Shown: piece by piece, positions 50,370-59,773 of the stretch
How the letters are laid out: every line of letters starts with the position of its first letter
Position numbering within the stretch: the first letter of the stretch is position 1
Source: Acinetobacter sp. SAAs474
GTDB lineage: Bacteria > Pseudomonadota > Gammaproteobacteria > Pseudomonadales > Moraxellaceae
DNA: 64,000 nucleotides
NCBI RefSeq assembly: GCF_032823475.1
Contig: NZ_CP127915.1
Location: 3,162,001-3,226,000, forward strand
Reading direction: 5' to 3'
Made by a program: the position numbers and the translations under genes
Notes under the pieces: generated by a model
What the model was told of the DNA's origin: nothing
Seen by the model: only the letters and a program-made list of their open reading frames with translations
Databases searched by the model: none

Positions 50370-51710
50370 ATGAATACCAGATCAACCATCATGGATACCA
50401 ATAGTTTTCGTGAGGAACATGCGGCTGCACTTGATACAGAAATACGTCAACTCACAGATCGACGCAGTCAAACTTTAGGTGAATCTTACCGATTATTTTA
50501 TCGAAACCCTGTTCATTTGGTCAAAGGTAAAGGACAGTACCTTTGGGATGCCTCAGGCAATCAATATTTGGATGTTTATAATAATGTTGCCAGTATTGGA
50601 CACTGTCATCCAGCAGTAATTGAAGCAGTCAATCAACAAATGCACAGCATTAATACCCATACACGCTATTTACATGAAACCATCTTGGATTATACCGATC
50701 AGCTTCTCAAAACTACACCCAGTGAAATTAATAAAGCAATGTATATGTGTACTGGTTCAGAAGCCAATGATTTGGCGATTCGTATTGCCAGAGAATACAC
50801 TGGGGGTACTGGTATTATTGTTACTCAAGAAGCATATCATGGTACCAGTGATTTAACTTCAGGTTGCTCACCGGCCTTGGGTACAGGACAACCACTGGCC
50901 AATAGCACACGTTTAGTACCTGCGCCAGATCAATATCGAATTGAAAATGAGCATTTAGGGTCATGGTTTGCTGAGAAAATTCAAGCCCAAATTGATGATA
51001 TGAATGCTCAAGGCATTAAATTTGCAGGATTTTTGGCAGATTCTATTTTTTCGTCTGATGGTGTTATGCCCAACCCTCCAGGCTTTCTCAAGCAAGCTAT
51101 AGATGTTGTACATGCGCATGGAGGTGTTTTTATCGCAGATGAAGTGCAGCCAGGTTTTGCACGTACAGGTGATTCTTTTTGGGGTTTCGCTCGACATGAT
51201 ATTATCCCCGATATTATCACCACTGGAAAACCCATGGGAAATGGAATACCAGTATCGGGGCTATTAGCCAAAGATCATGTTTTAGCTGCATTTAGCCAAA
51301 AAATCCCTTACTTCAATACATTTGGTGGTAATCCTGTTGCTATGGCTGCGGCTAAAGCAGTATTAATGACCATTCAAGAGGAAAATTTACAAGCACATAG
51401 CCAACGATTAGGTGGTTTATTGTTAAAAGAATTATCAAATTTAATGGCAAAACATGAATGTATTGGAGATGTTCGAGGAGCTGGATTATTTATTGGTTTT
51501 GAGTTAGTTAAAGATCGTGAAACTAAAACACCCAATAAAGCACTGGCTTTAGATGTGATTGAGGAGCTACGAAATACACATCGTGTATTAACCTCTGTCG
51601 CTGGTCCCTACGGTAATGTTCTAAAATTGCGCCCTCCATTAGTATTTCAAGAAAAAGATATTGACTGGTTAGTCGGTGCTTTAGATCAGTCACTAGAAAA
51701 ACTAAAATAA
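50370..51710 (+). CDS. Class III PLP enzyme, AGXT2L-type (candidate amine-phosphate phospho-lyase)
   Basis: 446 residues from the ATG at 50370. PLP-binding K287 is in TTGKPMGNGIPVSG, with EVQPGFARTGDSFWGF, MYMCTGSEANDLAIR and FNTFGGNPVAMAA. The GKPMGNG form and the overall match are closer to ethanolamine-phosphate or phosphohydroxylysine phospho-lyases than to acetylornithine aminotransferase. A kinase of the APH type and an Eat-type permease are encoded nearby. Phospho-lyase activity is inferred. Ordinary omega-transamination is the alternative. Confidence 0.82.
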   Translation: MNTRSTIMDTNSFREEHAAALDTEIRQLTDRRSQTLGESYRLFYRNPVHLVKGKGQYLWDASGNQYLDVYNNVASIGHCHPAVIEAVNQQMHSINTHTRYLHETILDYTDQLLKTTPSEINKAMYMCTGSEANDLAIRIAREYTGGTGIIVTQEAYHGTSDLTSGCSPALGTGQPLANSTRLVPAPDQYRIENEHLGSWFAEKIQAQIDDMNAQGIKFAGFLADSIFSSDGVMPNPPGFLKQAIDVVHAHGGVFIADEVQPGFARTGDSFWGFARHDIIPDIITTGKPMGNGIPVSGLLAKDHVLAAFSQKIPYFNTFGGNPVAMAAAKAVLMTIQEENLQAHSQRLGGLLLKELSNLMAKHECIGDVRGAGLFIGFELVKDRETKTPNKALALDVIEELRNTHRVLTSVAGPYGNVLKLRPPLVFQEKDIDWLVGALDQSLEKLK

Positions 51711-51723
51711 ATTATTTTAAATC

Positions 51724-51748
51724 AAAAGCCTGTGTATTACAGGCTTTT
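51724..51748. terminator. Bidirectional terminator between the PLP enzyme and the AraC gene
   Basis: A perfect 10-base stem (AAAAGCCTGT, 51724-51733, with its complement 51739-51748) and 5-base loop. T runs are present on both strands. Confidence 0.92.
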
Positions 51749-51760
51749 TTATCATGATAT

Positions 51761-52795
51761 TTAATGTCTAAGTTGCCGAGGCGTACAGCCAAACCATCGT
51801 TTAAATGCACGAGAAAAAGCACTGACTTCGGAATAGCCCAATAAAAATGCAACTTCAGAAATAGGTAAGTTTTTTTGTTGAATATAATGATTAGCCAGCT
51901 CTAGTCGTACTTGATCAATCAATTGTGTAAAAGTCAGTTGATGAGATTTCAATTTACGAGCCAATGTACAGGAACTCAGTTTAAGATGCTCAGCAACACG
52001 CTCTAGACTCGGTTCACCCTGTGCCAAGTCTAATTGAATTTGTGAACGTACCAGATTAATCAAACTCTGTTCGGGAGATTGAATATTGAGTATTTTCAAT
52101 GAATCTAAAATCATCGTCAGCAAAAAAGGATCCGCTTGTGGCATATGTACTTGTAAATCACTTTTACTCAGAATAATCGAATTATAGGGTTGGTCAAAGT
52201 ATACTGGCGCATTAAATAACTTGCTGTGTTCTTGCCAGAACTCAGGTCGAGGATGCTCAAAATGGATTGCTCGTGGTGCATAATGTGCCCCCAAAACCTC
52301 ACGAATAACATTCATAAACATCCCTAATGTCAATTCAGCATCTTGACGACGAAATATAATCGCGCCATGTTGTATTTGATAATTAAATTGGCAATGTCCA
52401 TCATGACAATAAAACTGACATAAAGTATCTTTTTGATGCAAATGAAAATAGTGGGTCATATTTTTAAGTGCATCTTCTAAAGTCGCTGAACACAGACCAA
52501 TATAGCCAATTAATCCCAGTGCTTTAGGTTGAAATTGTTGTCCATAATACAGACCAAAATTGTCACATTGAGAAATTCTGGCTGCATGTTCTAAAACCTG
52601 ACAATAACTTGCTAAGGGTAAACTCAGGGTAGGACTTAATAGCAGATCTGGATCAATACCACTGATTCCAAAAACACGATCAACATCGGCACCTTTGGTA
52701 TCAATAAAATGACTTAGACCTGCAGCAGCAGCCGATAAAACTCCCTGATTACTCAAATGAGGTTGATGTGAAGAATGATGAGGGAGATGTAACAT
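51761..52795 (-). CDS. AraC-family regulator with Arabinose_bd-type N-terminus
   Basis: 344 residues. The N-terminal sensor is of the OruR/ArgR-like type (DRVFGISGIDPDLLLSPTLSLPLASYCQVLEHA). The two C-terminal helix-turn-helices are LERVAEHLKLSSCTLARKLKSHQ and PISEVAFLLGYSEVSAFSRAFKRWFG. It sits between the class III enzyme and the kinase gene and is the likely regulator of this amine cluster. Confidence 0.9.
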   Translation of the reverse strand: MLHLPHHSSHQPHLSNQGVLSAAAAGLSHFIDTKGADVDRVFGISGIDPDLLLSPTLSLPLASYCQVLEHAARISQCDNFGLYYGQQFQPKALGLIGYIGLCSATLEDALKNMTHYFHLHQKDTLCQFYCHDGHCQFNYQIQHGAIIFRRQDAELTLGMFMNVIREVLGAHYAPRAIHFEHPRPEFWQEHSKLFNAPVYFDQPYNSIILSKSDLQVHMPQADPFLLTMILDSLKILNIQSPEQSLINLVRSQIQLDLAQGEPSLERVAEHLKLSSCTLARKLKSHQLTFTQLIDQVRLELANHYIQQKNLPISEVAFLLGYSEVSAFSRAFKRWFGCTPRQLRH

Positions 52796-52874
52796 ATATA
52801 GCGCCTGCTGAATATTTTATCAATCTCATTAATGCAAGAGCTATGCCATATTATTGACAAGATACTACTCACAG

Positions 52875-53879
52875 TTAAATCCCTATAGGAATCTGATTAT
52901 TCAAATATTTTTTACATAAACGAATACTTTCTTGTGTCCATTGTTCACCTAGACTCCTAGCCATTTCAGTATAGGCATGTGAGCCAACCCACGCCATTAA
53001 CTGTATTCGACGTTGCATGAGTAAACTTGGAATAATGGCAAATTCTTGTTGTGTAATATGATTATTTTTTTCATAGCCATTTAGCCACTCATCCATCCAA
53101 AATGGAGCTGCAGCATAATGTTCATTAAAACTCATCGCTGCGGCTAAATCATGTAAATACCAACTCATGCCACAATCATCAAAATCAATCACACCAACTT
53201 TATGTTTATTGAATAAAAGATTAGTTAAACGTAAATCGGCATGAATGAGTCCATAACGATCAGCACTTTTTCCAAAAGCGTCGAGCTGATCCGCAATTTG
53301 AGTAATCGCTTCATCGACAATATTACAGTCATCCATTTTTAAATGCGGAGCATGACGCCAATCGCCCCAATGTCCGTTAGGCATCAACATGGTGTCATGA
53401 TTCCAAACAATACGATCAAAATGATCTGGTTTGATCCATGTCTGACTATGTTGATGTAATTGAGCAGTGATTTGTCCTAGTTGTTTAAAGTCTTGAGGAT
53501 CAATACTGGTTACTGTCGGCATTGTACCTTCAATCCAGTGAAATAATACGCCATAACGGACTGTATCTTGATCCACAATCATGGTTTGAACACGTTTACC
53601 CTGCTGGCACTCAATCGCTTGTGGTACTGCAATGCCATGTTCACGCAATGCATCCAACCAATTGAGTTCACTTTCAATTTGAATATAAGAATGATAATTA
53701 GGACGATGAATACGTAGTGCAAAACGTTGTGATGGCGTCTTGACTAAAAATGTCGCATTTTCTGACTGACAGAGTAGTGAAATTTCACCTTGGTATTCAT
53801 TTGCATATGCGCCAAGTGCCTTTTTAGCCAACAGAATTAATTGCTGACGGCTTAAATATTCGTTTTGTTGAACAGTCAT
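52875..53879 (-). CDS. APH-fold kinase (candidate ethanolamine or amino-alcohol kinase)
   Basis: 334 residues. The small-molecule kinase loop is GLIH213AD215LRLTN220LLF, followed by VID232FDD. The N-lobe lysine region is RFALRIHRP. Domain style resembles hydroxylysine kinase (AGPHD1) and the kinase partner of AGXT2L lyases. AAGGA is 7 bases before the ATG. It is divergent from the permease gene. Aminoglycoside resistance is unlikely given the neighbours. Confidence 0.8.
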   Translation of the reverse strand: MTVQQNEYLSRQQLILLAKKALGAYANEYQGEISLLCQSENATFLVKTPSQRFALRIHRPNYHSYIQIESELNWLDALREHGIAVPQAIECQQGKRVQTMIVDQDTVRYGVLFHWIEGTMPTVTSIDPQDFKQLGQITAQLHQHSQTWIKPDHFDRIVWNHDTMLMPNGHWGDWRHAPHLKMDDCNIVDEAITQIADQLDAFGKSADRYGLIHADLRLTNLLFNKHKVGVIDFDDCGMSWYLHDLAAAMSFNEHYAAAPFWMDEWLNGYEKNNHITQQEFAIIPSLLMQRRIQLMAWVGSHAYTEMARSLGEQWTQESIRLCKKYLNNQIPIGI

Positions 53880-54054
53880 AAAGTGTTCCTTATCTTCTTT
53901 ATAAGAGGTTTTAGTCAGTAGATAGACTTGATCTTATGGAAGAAAAAAAAGAACAACTTGACTTCAACAAGCAACGAAGATGATTTGTTGTCAAGTTTAT
54001 ATAGATAATTTAATTAATATTGATCACACGCATTTAAAACAATGAGTGATAAAA

Positions 54055-55464
54055 ATGAAGGATATCGTATCGAGTGATCATCAACACATAGACCATAACC
54101 AATATTTCGCACAACGTCAGCTCAAAACGGGAGCTGTTGGATGGCTACTTTTAATTGGGTTAGGTGTATCTTATGTTATCTCTGGAGATTTCGCTGGCTG
54201 GAATTTTGGTATTGCCCAAGGTGGATGGGGTGGATTATTTATCGCCACAGTTGTTGTTGCAATCATGTATCTTTGTATGAGCCTGACTATGTCTGAAATG
54301 TCAACCATGCTTCCAACAGCAGGTGGTGGATATAGTTTTGCACGTGTTGCTTTTGGTCAATTCGGTGGATATTTAACAGGTACAGCGATTCTCATGGAAT
54401 ATGCGATTGCCCCTGCCGCAATTGCAGTATTCATTGGAAATTACTGTGAAATGTTATTTGGCTTAAATGGATGGATGATCTATATCTTTTGTTATGCCTT
54501 TTTTATGTTTATTCATTTAAAAGGTGCAGGTGAAGCGTTAAAAATTATGTTTGTGATTACAGCGATTGCCTGTGTCGCATTAGTGGTATTTTTAGCTGCA
54601 ATGTTACCCTACTTTAATATCAATAATTTATTTAATATTCAAGTCAGTAACAATATTGGTGCAACTGCATTTTTACCTTTTGGCTATATGGGTGTTTGGG
54701 CAGCAGTACCTTTTGCAATTTGGTTCTTTTTAGCAGTTGAAGGTGTTCCTCTAGCTGCTGAAGAAGCGAAAGATCCTGTTAAATCTTTACCCCGCGGTCT
54801 GATTGGTTCAATGTTAATTTTAGCTACATTTGCACTATTAATCCTGTTCTTAAGTACAGGTGCGGTGGGTGCAGATTTTATTCAAAACTCAGGTGCGCCT
54901 TTAGTCGATGCATTAAGTACAATTTATGGAAAAAATGCTTGGGTCACTCACTTTGTTAATTTTGTAGGTCTTGCTGGACTAGTTGCCAGCTTTTTCTCCA
55001 TTATTTATGCTTATTCACGTCAAGTCTTTGCCTTATCCAGAGCAGGCTATCTACCTCGATTTTTATCTCTCACCAATCAAAATAAAGCACCAACTATGGC
55101 GATTATTATTCCGGGTATAATAGGCTTTTTGTTATCATTAACAGGTGAAGGAGATCTACTGATTTTAATGGCTGTATTTGGTGCCACGATTTCCTATGTC
55201 CTGATGATGCTTTCTCATATTAAACTACGATTATCCCGTCCAGAATTAGAACGCCCTTATCGGACACCTGGTGGTATATACACTTCAGCTTTTGCATTGC
55301 TACTGGCCATTATTGCTGTTATTGCAGGTTTAATGGTTGATATTAAAGTATGGTTAATGTCTGCAGCAATTTATAGTGCATTTATTATTTACTATATCGT
55401 CTATAGTCGACATCATTTAGTTAAGGGTACACCTGAACAAGCGTTTACTCGAATAGATCACTAA
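54055..55464 (+). CDS. Ethanolamine permease-like APC transporter
   Basis: 469 residues from the ATG at 54055; a GTG at 54046 is possible. Twelve membrane segments. Family text typical of Eat: LLIGLGVSYVISGDFAGWNFGIAQGG, SEMSTMLPTAGGGYSFARVAFG and ILMEYAIAPAAIAVFIGNYCE. A conserved AVEGVPLAAEEAKDPVKSLPRG follows. With the kinase and the phospho-lyase candidate, it points to uptake of ethanolamine. Confidence 0.85.
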   Translation: MKDIVSSDHQHIDHNQYFAQRQLKTGAVGWLLLIGLGVSYVISGDFAGWNFGIAQGGWGGLFIATVVVAIMYLCMSLTMSEMSTMLPTAGGGYSFARVAFGQFGGYLTGTAILMEYAIAPAAIAVFIGNYCEMLFGLNGWMIYIFCYAFFMFIHLKGAGEALKIMFVITAIACVALVVFLAAMLPYFNINNLFNIQVSNNIGATAFLPFGYMGVWAAVPFAIWFFLAVEGVPLAAEEAKDPVKSLPRGLIGSMLILATFALLILFLSTGAVGADFIQNSGAPLVDALSTIYGKNAWVTHFVNFVGLAGLVASFFSIIYAYSRQVFALSRAGYLPRFLSLTNQNKAPTMAIIIPGIIGFLLSLTGEGDLLILMAVFGATISYVLMMLSHIKLRLSRPELERPYRTPGGIYTSAFALLLAIIAVIAGLMVDIKVWLMSAAIYSAFIIYYIVYSRHHLVKGTPEQAFTRIDH

Positions 55465-55469
55465 TATTT

Positions 55470-55510
55470 AATAAAACCGATCGTCATATAAAGGTCGGTT
55501 TTATTTTTAA
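55470..55510 (+). terminator. Terminator after the permease gene
   Basis: Perfect 11-base arms (55470-55480 and 55495-55505) followed by TTT. Confidence 0.88.
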
Positions 55511-55659
55511 ATAAATTTAATATCTATCAATAACCTATTGATTTAATTTTATGAACTATAATTCATTTTTAAATGTTATTTTGATTAAAATCATTAAATC
55601 ATCAGTCTAAATATTAAAATAATCATAGATCGCAACATGATTTAATCATAAATAAGCTT

Positions 55660-55788
55660 TCGATCTTTTCATTAAAGGCTATGCTCATTTGTGCAACTCA
55701 TAGTACAAATATCAATCAAATTATCAAAATAAATCAATAATTCCAATTAAATAGTCATGGGTCTAAACAAGATTCAGGTTATGATCAT
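55660..55788 (+). pseudogene. Decayed 3' end of an IS982-like transposase
   Basis: It aligns by eye over about 100 bases with the relic at 61490-61590. About three quarters of positions match in the last 47 bases, including the tail ending GATTC(A/G)GGTTAT. Residues like GYAHLC echo GIYASLC in the other copy. The sequence is full of stops. It lies directly upstream of the histidine kinase gene. Confidence 0.55.
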
Positions 55789-55865
55789 TGTGATTTTTTA
55801 ACTATCAGGGTGTTATCTGGTGTTAACTCTATTTTGTGTACTAAAACAAGCTCCTCTCTAGCATA

Positions 55866-57803
55866 ATGTCTATATTATTTTACTTTGCACAACAACATGG
55901 AAAATCAATACTTTTACAATGTTTTTTAACATTATGTTTGTTGATCAGTACTGTTTGTTTTTCGGCTCAAGTAGAAGATGAGCCGATTAAAATGCAATCG
56001 CAAAATAGAGTATGTGTCGCTGAAATACGTACAGTTCAAATTGCCAAGGAAATAAGGCCCTCCGCCATAGGTTTACCGATTCAAGGAAAATGGTCTGAGG
56101 TCAAAAGTCTACCCGATCAATGGCAAGAACGATGGCCAGATTATCAGGGTAATGTCTGGTATCGTATAAAATGGAATTATCAATGTCCTAAGGAACAGCA
56201 AAACTCCCTTTCACTGATGATTGCTTCAATCAGTATGGCTGGACAAATTTTTGTAAATGAAAACTTACTCTGGCAAAGTAAATCACTGACAAATCCTTTA
56301 TCGATGCATTGGAACATGCCACGGCAATGGATCATACTTCCTGCAGGGCTAAAACAGGGTGAAAATGAAATTTTAATTCGAGTAATACCTGACCAACTGA
56401 TTAATTCAGGTATTGGTGAAGTTCTGATTGGAGAGACTTCTAAAATTGAACCTATATATAAACGTATATGGTTTGAAAAAAGAGGGAGCCAGATCTACAG
56501 CATTATTTTTGAATTGGTACTTGCCATTTTAACATTATTAATCTGGATTTTTAGACCTACGGAAAAAGCTTTTATTTGGTATAGCATTTGTACATTTTTT
56601 TGGATTATTTATATTGGAAAAAATCTGTTAGTAGAGCCATTTTTATTTTTAGATAATATCTCTATTGAACGTATTCATAATATCGTTTTTCTCTTATTTA
56701 CATGGACAAGCTGCCTTTATACTTGGCGTTTCGCTGATAGAAAATTTAAATTACTTGAACGATCATACTGGCTAATCGTCGCTTTAGATATATTATTAAT
56801 TATCGTTGTACCGGATACTTATCTAAAACCGTTATTGAGTATTAGTTTTATCATGGCATTTAGCTGTTATATGATAAATTGTTTAACATTTCCTTGGATT
56901 GCATTTAAATCTAAACGATTAGACACCATGTTACTCGCAGCAGTGATGGTACTCATCTATTTTCCTATCGGCATGCATGATGGTTGGCATATGTTGATGC
57001 ATGATGGCACTTTATTGTCACCCTATACCTCACCCTTTACCACCATCATTCTTGCCATTATTTTTGCATTACGTTGGACAGATAGTATGAAGCGGATTGA
57101 ACGCTTTAATCAAACACTTAAATCTACCGTTTTAAACGTAAAAGCTGAATTACTGGCATCTGTAAAGAAAACACATCAACTAGAACTTAAGAATGTTAAG
57201 TTACAGGAACGAATTAAATTAGCTCATGACCTACACGATGGCCTTGGCGGATCTTTACTACATTCTATGTCACTGGTTGAGCGTAAAGAGGAAAAATTAT
57301 TAAATAAGGATCAGGTCTTGTCTATGCTCAAACATTTACGTGATGATCTACGGCAAATTGTTGATACCAGTGCAAGTTTGAATACTCAATGTCCAGAAAC
57401 ACCCGTGATTTGGTTAGCACCTATTCGTCATAGATTTAATCAATTATTTGATGAACTGGATATTAATCTTCATTGGAGTTTACCTGAAAAATGGCTATTT
57501 GAAGTTAATATTCCAGATTGTTTTGCATATCAACGGGTGTTAGAAGAAGCACTAACCAATATCGTTAAGCATAGCTATGCCACTCAAGTTTATATCAAGC
57601 TTCAGTTTGATATGGATGGGATGTTGACTTTATATATTGAGGATAATGGTATTGGCTTTGATACGGTTGCTGTGGAAAAAGCAGGTCTAAGTGTAGGAAT
57701 GCGCAGCATACGATCACGAATGCAAAAAATACAGGCTAAATGCAAAATCAGTTCGGAATCAGGGAAAACCGTCCTATATATCATGAAAAAATATACAAAA
57801 TAG
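55866..57803 (+). CDS. Sensor histidine kinase, NarL/DesK type (HisKA_3), with 7TM-type membrane region
   Basis: 645 residues. There is a signal-like first helix (about 14-32) and a periplasmic beta-rich domain (about 40-205, with GNVWYRIKWN and ENEILIRVIP) like sugar-binding or DISM-type sensors. About seven membrane segments follow (210-410). The phospho-acceptor H454 is in LAHDLHDGLGG. The ATPase N box EEALTNIVKHS and G1 box EDNGIGFD are present. No response regulator is adjacent, so the partner lies elsewhere or is lost. Confidence 0.9.
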   Translation: MSILFYFAQQHGKSILLQCFLTLCLLISTVCFSAQVEDEPIKMQSQNRVCVAEIRTVQIAKEIRPSAIGLPIQGKWSEVKSLPDQWQERWPDYQGNVWYRIKWNYQCPKEQQNSLSLMIASISMAGQIFVNENLLWQSKSLTNPLSMHWNMPRQWIILPAGLKQGENEILIRVIPDQLINSGIGEVLIGETSKIEPIYKRIWFEKRGSQIYSIIFELVLAILTLLIWIFRPTEKAFIWYSICTFFWIIYIGKNLLVEPFLFLDNISIERIHNIVFLLFTWTSCLYTWRFADRKFKLLERSYWLIVALDILLIIVVPDTYLKPLLSISFIMAFSCYMINCLTFPWIAFKSKRLDTMLLAAVMVLIYFPIGMHDGWHMLMHDGTLLSPYTSPFTTIILAIIFALRWTDSMKRIERFNQTLKSTVLNVKAELLASVKKTHQLELKNVKLQERIKLAHDLHDGLGGSLLHSMSLVERKEEKLLNKDQVLSMLKHLRDDLRQIVDTSASLNTQCPETPVIWLAPIRHRFNQLFDELDINLHWSLPEKWLFEVNIPDCFAYQRVLEEALTNIVKHSYATQVYIKLQFDMDGMLTLYIEDNGIGFDTVAVEKAGLSVGMRSIRSRMQKIQAKCKISSESGKTVLYIMKKYTK

Positions 57804-58044
57804 CTTCAACATAGTGCCTTAAACACATGTTTAAACAAGCCATTTAACTTAGCTAATTACATCATCATTCATATCAATATAGAATCATTTCTGCTATTAG
57901 AATTAATAAATATAAGCTTTAAATCACTATATTTCTCTTTATCTAGCCGTTAAAGCAGGTAATGCTAACTTAGGCTGTTGATTGAGATTGATCCGCCCAG
58001 CAATATTTCAATGCTGTTTGTCTAATCGCTAAAGAGTGGTAGTT

Positions 58045-58212
58045 TTAGCACATTATATCGCCTTGATCATCTACAGGACTGCCTTCTTTAAGCTTAATTT
58101 CTGACAAAAAGTAGGTTTTGCTTTGATAACATAGCGCTTTGATCAGTATATTATCCTCTGCGTGGATATCTAGCTTGATTAGATGACTGTAAATCAAACT
58201 CTGGAAAGTTTA
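58045..58212 (-). other. Possible decayed coding segment
   Basis: A 55-codon open stretch on the minus strand (KLDIHAEDNILIKALCY, then KTYFLSEIKLKEGSPVDDQ). It continues in the same frame past one stop (HSLAIRQTALKYCWADQSQ). There is no start or ribosome site. I do not recognise it; chance is possible. Confidence 0.25.
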
Positions 58213-58280
58213 AAACATCTCATCAATCAAAGTTAAACTGTAATATATCAATTTTGCATAATGCTCAATATGTTACATAT

Positions 58281-58316
58281 TAAAAAAGGCGATTGAATAA
58301 TGACATCAATCACCTT
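58281..58316 (-). terminator. Terminator of the outer-membrane barrel gene
   Basis: An 11-base stem with one mismatch (58286-58296 and 58306-58316) followed on the minus strand by TTTTTT, 24 bases after the stop. Confidence 0.85.
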
Positions 58317-58339
58317 CTAAATCATAGATTTAACTCTAT

Positions 58340-58900
58340 TTAAAATTTATAACCGAGGCCGATATTAAAGCCATTAAATTTAATACTTTCACCTTCAGTT
58401 TTAAAACGAGTTCCTTCATAACCAATATTGACAGCAATATTTTTTACAGGATTAATAGCAACGCCAATCGCATAGGCGAATGTAGTTTTCTTATTGGTTC
58501 CAAACTTACTATATTGTGTTGTATTGACCATTCTCTGGGAATTATAATTTTCTTTGCCCTGTGCTAATCCCGCTAAGGTATATAAACTTAGATATTCATT
58601 AAAACGATATGATGGACCTGCTAAAATTGAAAAATACTTTACTTTATTTTCAGAATTAAAATATTCATTGTCATCATTTATATGAATACCCTCTTTTGCA
58701 GATGCATATGTCGTTGATACTACAGCCCCCCAAGGCGATTGATTTTCATAACGGTATTGTGCATTAACACCTTTTAAATTTTTAAAATTCTTTACATTTA
58801 TTTGTGCATAACCAAGAGAAACGGTATGATTTGCTGCAACAGCATGAATGGATGTACCACACATCCCAGCTACAACCACGGTATAAATAAGATTTCTCAT
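58340..58900 (-). CDS. Outer-membrane beta-barrel protein, Ail/OmpX-like
   Basis: 186 residues from the ATG at 58900, chosen because GAGAG lies upstream; an ATG 15 bases earlier overlaps that site. The signal peptide ends AVAA (about 22). Alternating strands follow (HTVSLGYAQINV, GVNAQYRYE, YFSILAGPSYRF, LYTLAGLAQG) and the protein ends in the barrel signature FNIGLGYKF with terminal Phe. Eight strands fit. Ail/OmpX relatives affect adhesion and serum survival; none of this is shown here. Confidence 0.85.
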   Translation of the reverse strand: MRNLIYTVVVAGMCGTSIHAVAANHTVSLGYAQINVKNFKNLKGVNAQYRYENQSPWGAVVSTTYASAKEGIHINDDNEYFNSENKVKYFSILAGPSYRFNEYLSLYTLAGLAQGKENYNSQRMVNTTQYSKFGTNKKTTFAYAIGVAINPVKNIAVNIGYEGTRFKTEGESIKFNGFNIGLGYKF

Positions 58901-59400
58901 AAAATTTTCTCTCATTTTTTTTAGAAAAAAGTAAAATTTAACTTTTTAGGACATTTTTTGTTTTATTCACCCGGACACTCTATAAATATTTTCTTTTAAA
59001 ATCATCAGTTTAATTTGATATTATTCGTCTAATGAGTTAACTTTCAATCATTTAAAATTTATTTTTTTAATTTTTATACTGATAAAAATCTGGATTTTTA
59101 CCAAAAAATATCTGTATTGTGATTAACATAGTTCGGGTTAGTGATTGAAAATAATAAAAAACTGATACATAAACAATAGCAAAAAATATATATGAGCAAT
59201 TAAGTCATGATTTTTAGATAAATAAATGGTCATACTCTCTTGAGATAGTCCCTCATCGACAACACGATATGTCTTAGTACCAGTATATTGCCTAATATAT
59301 TTAAATTTGTATTAACAGTATCATGAGATTTAACACTGATCAGCGTTGATTTAGAATGGTTGAAACTTGTTGATATGTTGAAGTACAAGCAAGAATGACG
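58901..59400. other. A+T-rich gap between the barrel gene and the tnpB relic
   Basis: About 500 bases. No gene is supported. The small frame at 59230-59418 has no ribosome site. The stretch may be decayed IS sequence. Confidence 0.3.
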
Positions 59401-59419
59401 AAGGGGTTTACGTATCAAA

Positions 59420-59698
59420 GTAGACCCTAAGTATACAAGTTAGACTTGTCGCTTATGTAGTCATGTTGCAAAAGAAAATAGGTAAACTCAGGCGAAGGTT
59501 GAGTGTGTCAGTTGTAGTTTTAGCGAGAATGTAGATATTAATGCTTCTCGCAACATTTTGGCGGTAGGACATACCGTTTTGTCTGTGGAGGGAAGATGCG
59601 GTAAAGGTCGCCCTGTGAAAAGCAGAAAGCAAGTGAAATCCGTGAGGAAGTCACCTATCCCTGAGAAACGAGTTTCGCAAGGAGCTATGCGAAAGTGA
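59420..59698 (+). pseudogene. C-terminal relic of a TnpB of another family
   Basis: Reads VDPKYTS, stop, TCRLCSHVAKENR, stop, TQAKVECVSCSF, then NVDINASRNILAVGHTV. This is the zinc ribbon and RuvC-III of TnpB, with two in-frame stops where glutamine and another residue are expected. The tail runs to a TGA at 59696. It is not a copy of the tnpB at 18780-19859, because the ribbon sequence and tail differ. Confidence 0.85.
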
Positions 59699-59773
59699 TG
59701 AGCGTATGTCAACAAAAAGGTCGTCTAATTTTTTAAATTTGCTATAACGTATATTCTGTTGATATTAAATCGT

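Noticed and set aside
52875..53879. Aminoglycoside resistance phosphotransferase
   Set aside because: Only the fold is shared. The neighbours (phospho-lyase candidate, Eat-type permease, AraC regulator) point to amine catabolism.
59230..59418. 62-codon minus-strand ORF left of the tnpB relic
   Set aside because: No ribosome site; probably decayed element DNA read by chance.
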